Source of the DNA: Roseiarcus sp963751165
GTDB lineage: Bacteria; Pseudomonadota; Alphaproteobacteria; Rhizobiales; Beijerinckiaceae
Assembly (NCBI GenBank): GCA_963751165.1
Contig: CAVVTP010000016.1
Coordinates: 124,001-188,000, forward strand
DNA length: 64,000 bases
Direction of reading: 5' to 3'
Shown: positions 8,755 to 18,302 of the stretch, one piece after another
How the letters are laid out: every line of letters begins with the position of its first letter
Numbering within the stretch: the first letter of the stretch is position 1
Translations under genes and position numbers: made by a program
Notes under the pieces: model-generated
What the model was told of the DNA's origin: nothing
What the model saw: only the letters and a program-made list of their open reading frames with translations
Databases searched by the model: none

Positions 8755-10107
8755 ATGACAGCGTCGTTCATTCGTTTTTCCTCTGTCCACGTCGGACATC
8801 AGCAACCGGCGGCGCTGTCGCTGTCCAACCGGCTCGCCGCCGGGCTCGCCGCAAGGGACGTTCATTACGGTTGGGTCGTGGCGGGGGCGACTTTCCTTGT
8901 GATGCTCGCCACTGCGGGAGCCATGGGCGCCCCTGGCGTCATCCTCGAGCCGCTGGAAAAGGAATTCGGCTGGAGCGCGGCTGACGTTTCCGTCGCGCTT
9001 GCGCTGCGTCTGGCGCTGTTCGGGCTCATGGCGCCCTTCGCCGCCGCCCTCTTGAACCGATACGGCCTGCGACGGGTCGTCACCGCGGCGATCCTCATGA
9101 TCGCGAGCGCCATTCTCGCCTCGATGGCGATGACGAAGATCTGGCAGCTCATTGCGCTCTGGGGCGTGGTCGTCGGCTTTGGTACGGGCATGGTGGCGCT
9201 GGTCCTCGGCGCGACCGTGGCGACGCGTTGGTTCGCCGAACGGCGAGGCCTCGTCGTCGGCATGCTGACGGCGAGCACTGCGACCGGCCAACTCGTCTTC
9301 CTGCCGCTTCTGGCGAAGCTCACCCAGGACCACGGATGGCGAAGCGCGCTCGCGTTCGTTGTCGTCATGCTGCTGGTCGCGGGAGCAGTCGCATTGCTGG
9401 CGCTGCGGGACCGGCCGTTCGATGTCGGCCTCGCCCCTTACGGCAGGCGCGCGATCGAGCCGCCGCCGCCGCAGAATCTCGCTTTCTCCGCCTTGCTGGC
9501 GTCGCCCTTGCGCGCGCTCGCGGAGGCGCGCTCGAGCCGGACGTTCTGGGTCCTGTTCGCGACTTTCTATGTCTGCGGCCTTTCGACCAACGGCCTCATC
9601 CAGACCCACTGGATCGCGCTCTGCGGCGACTACGGTGTCGCGCCGGTAAGCGCGGCCGGGGCGCTGGCCGTGATCGGCATATTCGACTTCGTCGGCACCC
9701 TGGCCTCGGGCTGGCTCTCCGACCGATGCGACAACCGCTGGCTCCTGTTCGTTTATTACGGCCTGCGCGGTCTGTCGCTGATCGCGCTGCCGTTTACCGA
9801 CTTTTCGCTCGTCGGTTTGTCGGCTTTCGCGGTCTTCTACGGTCTCGACTGGGTCGCGACGGTCCCGCCCACCGTGCGGCTGACCGCCGAGCGGTTCGGA
9901 GCCGAGCGCTCGAACGTGACCTTCGGATGGATCTTCGCAGCCCACCAGCTCGGCGCGGCGACGGCGGCGTTCGGGGCGGGCGCCGCGCGCACCGAGCTAT
10001 CGACCTATCTTCCCGCGCTTTATGTTGCGGGGATCGCATGCGTGATCGCCGCCGCGCTCGTGCTCACGCTTGCGCGCTCCGCCCCGCGGCTCGCAGTCGC
10101 CGAATAG
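8755..10107 (+). CDS. MFS transporter
   Basis: About 450 residues with twelve predicted membrane segments, major facilitator superfamily. The first helix region GWVVAGATFLVMLATAGAMGAPGVILEPLEKEFGWS resembles the OFA/monocarboxylate-type MFS group, and loop motif LGATVATRWFAERRGLVVGM is the usual conserved stretch after TM4. ATG 8755 is preferred because AGGGGA lies 7 nt upstream; an earlier ATG at 8710 overlaps the marR stop. Inner-membrane secondary transporter; substrate unknown. Confidence 0.85.
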   Translation: MTASFIRFSSVHVGHQQPAALSLSNRLAAGLAARDVHYGWVVAGATFLVMLATAGAMGAPGVILEPLEKEFGWSAADVSVALALRLALFGLMAPFAAALLNRYGLRRVVTAAILMIASAILASMAMTKIWQLIALWGVVVGFGTGMVALVLGATVATRWFAERRGLVVGMLTASTATGQLVFLPLLAKLTQDHGWRSALAFVVVMLLVAGAVALLALRDRPFDVGLAPYGRRAIEPPPPQNLAFSALLASPLRALAEARSSRTFWVLFATFYVCGLSTNGLIQTHWIALCGDYGVAPVSAAGALAVIGIFDFVGTLASGWLSDRCDNRWLLFVYYGLRGLSLIALPFTDFSLVGLSAFAVFYGLDWVATVPPTVRLTAERFGAERSNVTFGWIFAAHQLGAATAAFGAGAARTELSTYLPALYVAGIACVIAAALVLTLARSAPRLAVAE

Positions 10108-10116
10108 ACGGCTCGC

Positions 10117-10971
10117 TCAGCTCCTGAGCACGGCGCAGGCGCCGCCGACGGCCTGGATGCGGTCGCAGAGTCTTTTCGCTTCTCCGCCGGTCTGGGCCGG
10201 CAGGCGCACGCGATAGAACGGGCGGAAGCCGCGGCTCCGCAAAACCGAGCCGAGGACGAAGGGCGTCATGTCGCCGATGACGCTGTAATAATCGTGTTGC
10301 GCTCGGGCGAAGGCGCGGAGCGCAGAGCCTTTGTTGAAGCTGGCGGAGATCTGCACGCCCCAGGGCGCAAACAGACCGGAAACGACGGGCGAGGCCTCGG
10401 GACCGCGTCCGACGCGCAGCTTCGCGATCATGGCGAGACAGGGCAGGGCGGGCTCGGGCGAAGCCGAGGCGGGAGGCTTCACGTCGCGCCACTCCTCGAC
10501 GTCATGGCCGGTGATCGCGAGGACATAGTCCTGCGTCTCGAGCGGCATGGAGCCGTGGCCGGCGATCCAGCCGGCGACCGCGTTCGGCCCGGCGTTGTAG
10601 GCGGCCGCCGCCAGGCCGAGATTGCCGAACCGCTGCGCGAGCTCGGCAAGGAGCTTCGCCGAGGCCGGGATGGCGGCCGCCGGATCGAACGGATCGGCGA
10701 GTCCGCGCTCGGAGGCCGTGCCCGGCATGAATTGCGCGACTCCCTGGGCGCCAGCCGGACTGACGGCGCCGGGGTGGAAGGCGCTCTCTTGCCAGATGAG
10801 CCGAGTGAAGAAATTGATCGGCAGCCCCTCGTCCTTGGCGGCGGTCTCGACGATCCCGCAGATTGTCGCCAGCGCGTTATCGGTCGCGGGTGCGGGCGCG
10901 GCGCCCTCGGCGAAGGCCGGCGGCGCCGCGAAGAGGGCGACGAGGAAGGCGCCGATGCGCCCTGCCGCCAT
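10117..10971 (-). CDS. Lytic transglycosylase with SPOR-like C-terminus
   Basis: About 284 residues. An N-terminal signal peptide (MAAGRIGAFLVALFAAPPAFA) sends it to the periplasm. The SLT domain has the catalytic Glu in LIWQESAFHPGAVSPAGAQGVAQFMPGTA and the AAYNAGPNAVAGWI motif, so it should cleave peptidoglycan between MurNAc and GlcNAc. The last 80 residues (VQISASFNKGSALRAF...RIQAVGGACAVLRS) look like a SPOR domain, which binds denuded glycan at the septum. A TTG start at 11004 is an alternative. It converges on the MFS gene with 9 bp between stops. Confidence 0.88.
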   Translation of the reverse strand: MAAGRIGAFLVALFAAPPAFAEGAAPAPATDNALATICGIVETAAKDEGLPINFFTRLIWQESAFHPGAVSPAGAQGVAQFMPGTASERGLADPFDPAAAIPASAKLLAELAQRFGNLGLAAAAYNAGPNAVAGWIAGHGSMPLETQDYVLAITGHDVEEWRDVKPPASASPEPALPCLAMIAKLRVGRGPEASPVVSGLFAPWGVQISASFNKGSALRAFARAQHDYYSVIGDMTPFVLGSVLRSRGFRPFYRVRLPAQTGGEAKRLCDRIQAVGGACAVLRS

Positions 10972-11284
10972 CGCGCGGGTCCTGCCGGTCGGCGTTCCGG
11001 TCAAGGCTCAAACCCATCGGCTTGCGCGCCTCGCGTTGCGGCTCCTCGGCGCCGCGCCGCCGTCGAAAGAGGCCTCAAGGTTTTCCAGCCGGACAAGGCC
11101 CCGCCTCCATGCAATCGGAACGAAATGATCTCCACCGTCAACGCTTGAAGCCCGATGATCGCGGCATGCGAACAACGCGGTCGCGCCGCCCCGCCTAAAG
11201 CAGAACTAGGACGCTCTCAGGGCCGATGCTATAGGGACCTTACCCCCGCGCGCGCCTGCTCAAGCCTCAAGGAAAATAGATCCG

Positions 11285-12503
11285 ATGTCCAAGATCAAGG
11301 TCGACAATCCGGTCGTCGAACTCGACGGGGACGAGATGACCCGCATCATCTGGCAGCTGATCCGCGACAAGCTGATTCACCCTTATCTCGACGTCGAGCT
11401 TCGCTATTTCGACCTGTCGGTCGAGCATCGGGACGCCACCAACGACCAGGTGACGATCGACGCGGCGGAGGCGATCAAGGCCTGCGGCGTCGGCGTCAAG
11501 TGCGCGACGATCACGCCCGACGAAGCGCGGGTCAAGGAGTTCCATCTGAAAGAAATGTGGAAGAGCCCGAACGGAACGATCCGCAACATCCTGGGCGGCG
11601 TTATCTTCCGCGAGCCGATCATCTGCAAGAATGTGCCGCGCCTGGTTCCGAGCTGGACCCAGCCCATCGTCATCGGCCGTCACGCCTACGGCGACCAGTA
11701 TCGCGCGACGGACTTCAAGGTCCCGGGCAAAGGCCGCCTGACCATCCGTTTCGAGGGCGAGGACGGCGCCGTCATCGAGAGGGAGGTGTTCAAGTTCCCC
11801 GGCGCCGGGATCGCGATGTCGATGTACAACCTCGACGATTCGATCCGCGACTTCGCCCGCGCTTCGCTGAACTACGGGCTCATGCGCAAGTATCCGGTCT
11901 ACCTGTCGACCAAGAACACGATCCTCAAGGCCTATGACGGGCGGTTCAAGGACATCTTCCAGGAAGTGTACGAGAACGAGTTCAAGTCGAAGTTCCAGAA
12001 GTCTCGGGATCACCTACGAGCACCGGCTCATCGACGACATGGTGGCGGCGGCGCTCAAATGGTCGGGCGGCTACGTGTGGGCGTGCAAGAACTACGACGG
12101 CGACGTTCAGTCCGACACCGTGGCGCAGGGTTACGGCTCGCTCGGCCTCATGACCAGCGTGCTGATGAGCCCCGACGGGCGGACGGTCGAGGCGGAAGCC
12201 GCGCATGGCACCGTCACGCGCCATTACCGCGAGCACCAGAAGGGCCACGAGACGTCCACCAATTCGATCGCCTCCATCTTCGCCTGGACGCGCGGCCTTT
12301 CCCATCGGGCCAAGCTCGACGGCAACCTGGCGCTCGCCAAATTCGCCTCGACGCTCGAGGAGGTTTGCGTCGAGACGGTCGAGGCGGGCTCTATGACGAA
12401 AGATCTCGCGCTCCTCGTCGGGCCGGAGCAGAAGTGGCTGACGACCACCGGCTTCCTCGACAAGGTCGACGAGAATTTGAGGAAGGCGATGGCGGAGGGG
12501 TGA
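11285..12503 (+). CDS. icd: NADP-dependent isocitrate dehydrogenase (one frameshift)
   Basis: Oxidative decarboxylation of isocitrate to 2-oxoglutarate in the TCA cycle; the eukaryotic-like dimeric NADP-IDH type used by many Alphaproteobacteria. ATG 11285 has an AAGGA site upstream. The first frame carries VVELDGDEMTRIIWQ, SPNGTIRNILGG and GDQYRATDF. One extra base at about 12001-12004 shifts the frame, which then continues as LGITYEHRLIDDMVAAALKW, DVQSDTVAQGYGSLGLMTS and EAAHGTVTRHYR. The total near 405 residues is normal for the family. As the enzyme is central, the frameshift is probably artefactual. Confidence 0.92.
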
Positions 12504-12545
12504 TCCGCCTCTCTATGGCGTCGGCGGCAGGGTCGGAGAAGAGTC

Positions 12546-12841
12546 TTGGACAGGGATCTCGCCTTGGCGGAATTGAAGGGATGCCCAGCGGAGGTGATAG
12601 CGATGGTGTCCGAGCGCTCTATCTCTTCGGGTCGAGCGCTCGCGACTCGGCCAGCGCCGGCAACGACGTGGACATATTCATCGAAGCCGAACCCGCGGCC
12701 CGCTTCAACGCATTCGACCTGATCGACGTCAAGACGATCTTGGAGAGACGACTCGCCGCGCATTTCGACCTGACGACGCGCGACGGCCTTCATCCACGAT
12801 TGCGTGACCATATCGAACGGGAAGCCTTCCGGGTCTTCTGA
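12546..12841 (+). CDS. MNT-type nucleotidyltransferase (antitoxin), one frameshift
   Basis: Small minimal nucleotidyltransferase resembling MntA antitoxins. A TTG start at 12546 with a strong GGAGAAG site reads DRDLALAELKGCPAEVIAM; a missing G at about 12605 then shifts to the frame GVRALYLFGSSARDSASAGNDVDIFIE, which holds the GSxAR...DxD catalytic signature, and ends TRDGLHPRLRDHIEREAFRVF. An ATG at 12515 in the second frame gives an alternative N-terminus without homology. The stop overlaps the start of the HEPN remnant (TGATG), as in intact MNT/HEPN operons. In characterised pairs the MNT protein AMPylates and silences its HEPN RNase. Confidence 0.7.
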
Positions 12842-13053
12842 TGCCGTGCGATCCTCGCATCGCTCTCGAGGATATGCTCTTCGCGATCGCTCGCATTTCC
12901 GACGAGACCGCCCGCCCGCTTGAGCCATATCAGAGGCCGGCCCCCCGCCACTTTTCGCGCCGCGGGAAGACTCAGCTTCTGCTTTTTTGGCTGGGTCCAT
13001 CCTCATCGCGGGCAAATCGAAGCCGGGTTCGCCTGTTTGGCCGAACGCCATGA
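12841..13053 (+). pseudogene. HEPN (HepT-like) toxin remnant
   Basis: The first 23 residues (MPCDPRIALEDMLFAIARISDETA) match the N-terminus of HEPN/DUF86 toxins, which pair with MNT nucleotidyltransferases. After that the sequence loses all similarity, and the RNase RX4-6H motif is absent. The remaining frame is Arg/Ser-rich and ends at 13053. It is therefore a truncated, probably inactive partner of the preceding gene. Short match, so moderate confidence. Confidence 0.5.
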
Positions 13054-13135
13054 AAATCGGGGTTTTTCAACACAATCCGCCCATTCTTCGGCTTGACCAG
13101 GCGCGGCTTTCGCCGTCCATTCTCGGCGGTCGAAG

Positions 13136-14650
13136 GTGAAGGAAACGGTCGTGCACAGTTCGCAATGGACTTACGCGAGCGCCGCGGAACTCGCTCAGGC
13201 GCTGGGAGCGGGCAAGGCCTCCGCCATCGAACTCGCGCGCGACGCGATCGAGCGGATCGAATCCGCGGACTCCGCGCTCAACGCGATGTGCGTGAAGACC
13301 TACGAGACCGCATTGGCCGAGGCCGCCGAAGCCGATGCGCGGCTCGCGCGCGGCGAACGCGGCCCGCTCATCGGCGTGCCCATGACGATCAAGGAGAGCT
13401 TCAATCTCGCCGGGGCTCCGACCACCTGGGGCTATCCGGAAGCGCGCGACTTCCGGCCCGCGAAAGATGCGCTGATTGTTAGCCGCGCGAAGGCCGCTGG
13501 CGCAGTCATCCTCGGCAAGACCAACGTGCCCGTCGCCCTCGACGACGGGCAGACCTACAACCCCATCTACGGGGTCACCAGCAATCCTTACGATCTTCAG
13601 CGCACCCCCGGGGGCTCGTCGGGCGGCTCCGCTGCCGCCTTGGCCGCCGGCTTCGGCCCGCTGTCGCTCGGGTCCGACATCGGCGGCTCGCTACGCGTGC
13701 CGGCCCATTTTTGCGGGATCTTCGCCCATAAGCCGACCCTCAACCTCGTGCCTGGGCGCGGCCAGACGCCGCCCTTCCTGCCGGCCCTGCCGTATTCGGA
13801 CGACCTTGCGGTCGTCGGGCCGATGACCCGCACTGCCGGCGATCTCATTGCGCTGCTCGATGCGATCGCCGGACCTGACGAGCTCATGGACGGCGTCGGC
13901 TACCGCCTCGCGCTTCCGCCGCCGCGTTCGACGACGCTCGCCGGGGCGCGCGTGCTGGTTCTGGCGCAGCATCCCCTCGGACCCACCGACGAGCCGGTCG
14001 CTGTGGCGGTGGAGGCCTTGGCGGCCGGGCTCGAGAAAGCCGGCGCGAAGGTCGCGCGCGCCAGCGGCTTGCTTCCCGATCTGAATGCCGCGACGCGAAC
14101 CTACCTGCGCATACTGGCGGCAACGCTCGCCGCGTTTATGCCGGAAGACCTTTTCGCTCAACTCGCCGCGGCGGCGGATGCCTTCGAGGCCTTCGATCCT
14201 GCCGGCGCCAGTCTTACGGCCGAGCGCCTGCGCGGGGCGACGCAGAGTGTCCGCAGCTTGGCTGCGGACTACGCAAGCCGCGCGCGCCTGCGCGCGAGTT
14301 GGCGCGATTTCTTCCGCGACTTCAACTCGCTGATCTGCCCAATATTGCCGACCGCCGCCTTCCCGCACGACCACGAGCCCGACCAGGAACGCCGCCGGTT
14401 GATCGTGAATGGCGCCGAGCAGCCCTATGTCGACCTGCTGCTCCTGTGGCCGGGCGTCGCCACTCTGCCGGGCTTGCCGGCGACGGCCATTCCCGTCGGA
14501 CGCACGTCTGAGGGCTTGCCGATCGGCGTTCAGATCATTGGGCCTTGGCTCGAAGACCACACGACCCTGGAACTTGCGCGGCTGATCGAGCGGGAGTTTG
14601 GCGGTTTCGTCCCGCCCCCGGCCTTTGCCGGGACCGGCCGCGACGCCTAA
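13136..14650 (+). CDS. Amidase (amidase signature family)
   Basis: 504 residues, GTG start. The amidase-signature catalytic triad can be placed at K86 (GVPMTIKESF), S161 (TPGGSSGGSAAALAAG) and S185 (GSDIGGSLRVPA), with spacing equal to that in GatA. The enzyme hydrolyses a carboxylic amide to acid and ammonia; substrate is not predictable from sequence, though a plain GatA role is unlikely because no gatB/gatC neighbours are present and the C-terminal half (GVATLPGLPATAIPVG) fits stand-alone amidases. Cytoplasmic; no signal peptide. Probably monocistronic. Confidence 0.88.
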   Translation: MKETVVHSSQWTYASAAELAQALGAGKASAIELARDAIERIESADSALNAMCVKTYETALAEAAEADARLARGERGPLIGVPMTIKESFNLAGAPTTWGYPEARDFRPAKDALIVSRAKAAGAVILGKTNVPVALDDGQTYNPIYGVTSNPYDLQRTPGGSSGGSAAALAAGFGPLSLGSDIGGSLRVPAHFCGIFAHKPTLNLVPGRGQTPPFLPALPYSDDLAVVGPMTRTAGDLIALLDAIAGPDELMDGVGYRLALPPPRSTTLAGARVLVLAQHPLGPTDEPVAVAVEALAAGLEKAGAKVARASGLLPDLNAATRTYLRILAATLAAFMPEDLFAQLAAAADAFEAFDPAGASLTAERLRGATQSVRSLAADYASRARLRASWRDFFRDFNSLICPILPTAAFPHDHEPDQERRRLIVNGAEQPYVDLLLLWPGVATLPGLPATAIPVGRTSEGLPIGVQIIGPWLEDHTTLELARLIEREFGGFVPPPAFAGTGRDA

Positions 14651-14976
14651 GTCGCGGCGCCCGCGTCGCGCTTGTCCTGTGTCTTGGTCTCGCGGTCGCT
14701 CGCCTCGTGGCGCTCGCGAAGCTGATCGAAGGAATCGTCATAGGTTCGATCGTCGCCAGTGGGATCAAAACGGGTCGAGGCTTTGGTTGCGCCTTTCCTG
14801 ACCGGCCAAGCCTCCGGCGCGCCCGTCACGCGCGACCCGCTTTGCCCTCCCGCAGCGAAGCGTCTCGGCGCCGCATACTCCCGCTGCGGCGCGACCATCT
14901 CCCTGGAATTGCAGGAGAAACCAGCGTCGCGTGTCAGCGGCGCTGTAAAAATGCCTTGACAAGACGAGGCCTGTGT

Positions 14977-14991
14977 GTTCTCTATATGTTC
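14977..14991 (+). promoter_or_regulatory. LexA (SOS) box, alphaproteobacterial type
   Basis: GTTCTCTATATGTTC is an exact GTTC-N7-GTTC direct repeat, the SOS box of Alphaproteobacteria. TTGACA sits 15 bp upstream, so the box would overlap the core promoter of a rightward transcript. No SOS gene (recA, imuA, dnaE2, dinB) follows; the next 500 bp look non-coding. It may be a leftover promoter of a lost gene or drive a small RNA or peptide. Confidence 0.6.
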
Positions 14992-15317
14992 ACATGACGC
15001 ACGACCTTCTGAGGAGCGCCAAGTGTCCGGTTCGGTCGAAGCCGTTTTGCCCGCCGCCCGTTGCGGCCGACCGATCGGAGCGGGAAATGCGGAGTCGCGT
15101 CGGCAGGAGGCGCCCGAAATGAATCTCGCTCGCAGCTCCCAAGACGGCCCGGGCGGGAGCCCCTCACCCACAGACTTTCCCCGGCCTCGCCCCGAGGGAT
15201 GCCGGCCGCCGGACGCAAACGACCCGAGATCCGAAATTGCGTTGCTCTCATTTGAACTGCGCAACTGCGCCGGGCGTGCAACTCCTTGAAAAAGCTGGAT
15301 TCATGCACGGAGATTAT

Positions 15318-15422
15318 TTCCCCTGGGGTTCCTTTTCCTTCCCCTGGGGTTCCTCTTCTTTCCGCCGGAATTCTGCTTCCTTCCCCTCGAGATATTCTTT
15401 CTTCCCCGGCGTCCCATTTCCT
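15318..15422. repeat. Five tandem 21-bp units
   Basis: Five consecutive units of exactly 21 bp, each opening with TTCC(C/G)C and closing in a pyrimidine-rich TTCC/TTCT end. Units 1 and 2 share TTCCCCTGGGGTTCCT; units 3-5 keep the frame but carry other cores (GCCGGAATTC, CTCGAGATA, CGGCGTCCC). Since 21 is a multiple of three, every frame gives heptapeptide repeats (for example Arg/Lys/Gly/Asn-rich on the minus strand), but no convincing gene covers it. Confidence 0.7.
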
Positions 15423-15530
15423 GCGCCCGATTGCCGCAGCGAAAAAACCTGCGCACGGGCTTTTGAGACTGTCGGCAGGCCCCGGCGCCAGGCGGAAATC
15501 GCCCGCTTCTCGACTCTGCCCGGCGCCCCA

Positions 15531-18197
15531 TCACGCCCTCGCCCTTATCGCCTCCTCGACTGCGGTCAGCGCGTCCTTCGCCTTGGCGCCGTCCGGGCCG
15601 CCGGCCTGGGCCATGTCGGGCCGGCCGCCGCCGCCCTTGCCGCCGAGCACCGTCGAGCCGAGACGAACGAGATCGATGGCGTTGAAGCGGTCGGTGAGAT
15701 CGGACGTGACCGCCACGACGAGGCTCGCCTTGCCGTCTTCGCCGGTCGCCGCGATCGCCGCGACTCCGGAGCCGACGCTCTGCTTGGCCTCGTCGGCGAG
15801 CGACTTCAAATCCTTCATGTCGACGCCGGTCACGGCGCGCGAATAGTATTTCACTCCCGCGATCTCGCGCACCGGCTCGCTTGCGGCCGACCCGCCTCCG
15901 CCCATCGCCAGCCGGCGCCTGGCCTCGGCGAGCTCGCGCTCGAGCTTCCGCTTGTCGTCGATCAGCGCTTCGAGGCGGCTCTCCGCCTCCTCCGGCGGGG
16001 CGCGGAGCAGGGCCGCGAGCTGCTCGAAGGCGCGCGATTCGGCGGTCAGGCGTTTGCGCGCCTCGTCGCGCGTCCTCGCCTCGATCCGCCGCACGCCGGC
16101 CGCGACCGCGCTTTCGCCGATAATGGAAATGAGGCCGATGTCGCCGGTGCGGCTCACGTGGGTGCCGCCGCAGAGTTCGATCGAATAGGCGCGCTCGTGC
16201 GTCGCGTCGTCCTCGATCGCCCCCATGCTGACCACCCTGACCTCGTCGCCGTATTTCTCGCCGAACAGGGCGCGCGCCCCCGAAGAGCGCGCGTCGTCGA
16301 GGCTCATGAGACGGGTCGTCACCTCCGCGTTCTCGAGCACGACGCGGTTGGCGATGTCCTCCACCGCGGCGATCTCCTCCGGGGTGATCGGCTTCGGATG
16401 GGCGATGTCGAAACGCAGCCTGTCGGGCGAGACCAGCGAGCCTTTCTGGGCCACGTGATCGCCGAGCACGAGCCGCAGCGCCTCGTGCAGGATGTGGGTC
16501 GCCGAGTGGTTGGCGCGGGTCGTGGTACGGGCGACGTGGTCGACGGCGAGCTCGACCGCCATGAGGGGCCGCGCCGTCCCCTCGACGATCGAGACGTCGT
16601 GGACGATGAGGTCGCCGAGCTTCTTGCGGGTGTCGGTCACCGCGGCGCGGAAGCCGAGTCCGGTGATCTCGCCCACGTCGCCGACCTGTCCGCCCGCCTC
16701 GCCGTAGAATGGCGTCTGGTTGAGGATGAGCGAGCCCTTGTCGCCCGTCTCGAGGAGCGGGACTTCGATCCCGTCCTTGACGATCGCGCGGATCACCCCC
16801 TCCGCGGTCTCGGTGTCGTAGCCGAGGAAGTCGGTCGCGCCGATCCGCTCGCGCAAGGCGTACCAGACCGTCTCGGTCGCCGCCTCGCCCGAACCCGCCC
16901 AGGCGCGGCGCGCCTCGGCCCGCTGACGCTCCATCGCTGCGTTGAATCCCTCGAGGTCCACCGACAGGCCTCGCGCGCGCAGGGCGTCCTGGGTGAGGTC
17001 GAGCGGGAAGCCGTAGGTGTCATAGAGCCTGAAGGCGGTCTCGCCGGACAGCACGCCGCCGGCGCCGAGCGGTCGGGTTTCATCCTCGAGAATGGCGAGA
17101 CCGCGCGCCAGCGTGGTGCGGAAGCGCGTCTCCTCGAGCTTCAGGGTCTCGGTGATCAGCGCCTCGGCGCGAAGGAGCTCGGGGTAGGCCTGGCCCATTT
17201 CGCGGACCAGCGCCGGAACGAGCCGCCACATCAGCGGGTCGCGCGCGCCGATGATCTGGGCGTGGCGCATGGCGCGGCGCATGATGCGTCTCAACACGTA
17301 GCCGCGCCCCTCGTTCGAGGGCAACACGCCGTCGGCGACCAGGAAGGCCGAGGCGCGCAGATGGTCGGCGATCACCCGGTGGGAGGCGCGATGCGGCCCG
17401 TCCGGATCGACCCCGGTCAGGTCGGCGCTGGCGCGGATGAGGGCTCGGAACAGGTCGATGTCGTAGTTGTCGTGCACGCCCTGCAGCACGGCGGCGATGC
17501 GCTCGAGGCCCATGCCGGTGTCGATCGAGGGGCGGGGCAGATTGATCCGCTCGCCTCCCGGCAGCGTCTCGTACTGCATGAACACGAGGTTCCAGATCTC
17601 GATGAAACGGTCGCCGTCGGCGTCGGGCGAGCCGGGCGGGCCGCCCGGAATGTGGTCGCCGTGGTCGTAGAAAATCTCCGAGCACGGGCCGCAAGGTCCG
17701 GTGTCGCCCATCGCCCAGAAATTGTCGCTGGTGGCGATGCGGATGATGCGGTCCTCCGGCAGGCCGGAAATCGTCTTCCACAGGTTATAAGCTTCGTCGT
17801 CGTCATGATAGACGGTGATCGTCAGGCGCTCTTTCGAAAGGCCGAAGTCGCGCGTCAGAAGCGACCAGGAGTATTCGATGGCGTTGTCCTTGAAATAGTC
17901 GCCGAACGAGAAGTTGCCGAGCATTTCGAAGAAGGTGTGGTGGCGCGCGGTATAGCCGACGTTGTCGAGGTCGTTGTGCTTTCCTCCGGCGCGGACGCAT
18001 TTCTGGGCGGTCGCGGCGCGGGCGTAGGAGCGCTTCTCGACCCCGGTGAAGACGTTCTTGAACTGCACCATGCCGGCGTTGGTGAACATGAGCGTCGGAT
18101 CGTTGCGCGGCACGAGCGAGCTCGACGGCGCGATCTCGTGTCCGCGTCCGGCGAAAAAATTCAGAAAGCTCGCTCGGATCTCGTTGACGCCGCTCAT
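15531..18197 (-). CDS. alaS: Alanyl-tRNA synthetase
   Basis: About 888 residues from the ATG at 18197 (MSGVNEIRASFLNFF), the usual alphaproteobacterial start; an upstream ATG at 18248 would add 17 non-conserved residues. The N-terminal class II synthetase core has PRNDPTLMFTNAGMVQFK and FEMLGNFSFGDYFK; the central editing domain has the zinc ligands HSATH and CGGTH; the C-terminal region is the oligomerisation/C-Ala domain with GGGGRPDMAQAGG near the end. It charges tRNA-Ala and clears mis-acylated Ser/Gly. recA, which often sits beside alaS in this group, is not here. Intact. Confidence 0.97.
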   Translation of the reverse strand: MSGVNEIRASFLNFFAGRGHEIAPSSSLVPRNDPTLMFTNAGMVQFKNVFTGVEKRSYARAATAQKCVRAGGKHNDLDNVGYTARHHTFFEMLGNFSFGDYFKDNAIEYSWSLLTRDFGLSKERLTITVYHDDDEAYNLWKTISGLPEDRIIRIATSDNFWAMGDTGPCGPCSEIFYDHGDHIPGGPPGSPDADGDRFIEIWNLVFMQYETLPGGERINLPRPSIDTGMGLERIAAVLQGVHDNYDIDLFRALIRASADLTGVDPDGPHRASHRVIADHLRASAFLVADGVLPSNEGRGYVLRRIMRRAMRHAQIIGARDPLMWRLVPALVREMGQAYPELLRAEALITETLKLEETRFRTTLARGLAILEDETRPLGAGGVLSGETAFRLYDTYGFPLDLTQDALRARGLSVDLEGFNAAMERQRAEARRAWAGSGEAATETVWYALRERIGATDFLGYDTETAEGVIRAIVKDGIEVPLLETGDKGSLILNQTPFYGEAGGQVGDVGEITGLGFRAAVTDTRKKLGDLIVHDVSIVEGTARPLMAVELAVDHVARTTTRANHSATHILHEALRLVLGDHVAQKGSLVSPDRLRFDIAHPKPITPEEIAAVEDIANRVVLENAEVTTRLMSLDDARSSGARALFGEKYGDEVRVVSMGAIEDDATHERAYSIELCGGTHVSRTGDIGLISIIGESAVAAGVRRIEARTRDEARKRLTAESRAFEQLAALLRAPPEEAESRLEALIDDKRKLERELAEARRRLAMGGGGSAASEPVREIAGVKYYSRAVTGVDMKDLKSLADEAKQSVGSGVAAIAATGEDGKASLVVAVTSDLTDRFNAIDLVRLGSTVLGGKGGGGRPDMAQAGGPDGAKAKDALTAVEEAIRARA

Positions 18198-18302
18198 GAA
18201 CACGCTGCCCTCGACGGTTTGCAAGGCGCTTTTAGAGCACGACCGCACGAAGCGCCAATGGGATTCACGCGGCTCTGTCGCGCGCGTTCGGGCGCAAGCC
18301 GC

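Larger units (their letters stand above)
14651..15530. other. Long non-coding gap between amidase and alaS
   Basis: About 880 bp without a convincing gene. Frames on both strands are open for up to 200 codons, but their translations have no recognisable domain, lack good ribosome binding sites and read as GC-rich noise. The gap does hold a LexA-type box with a TTGACA hexamer (14956-14961) upstream of it, and a five-unit 21-bp tandem repeat, listed separately. A short peptide could start at GTG 15024 (with GAGG upstream), but I cannot support it. Confidence 0.6.

Noticed and set aside
14647..15264. Minus-strand frame of 205 codons after the amidase
   Set aside because: No family, no ribosome binding site, low-complexity composition; overlaps the LexA box and amidase stop.
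15318..15422. CRISPR array
   Set aside because: Units are only 21 bp with no alternating conserved repeat/unique spacer pattern, and no cas gene is in the window.
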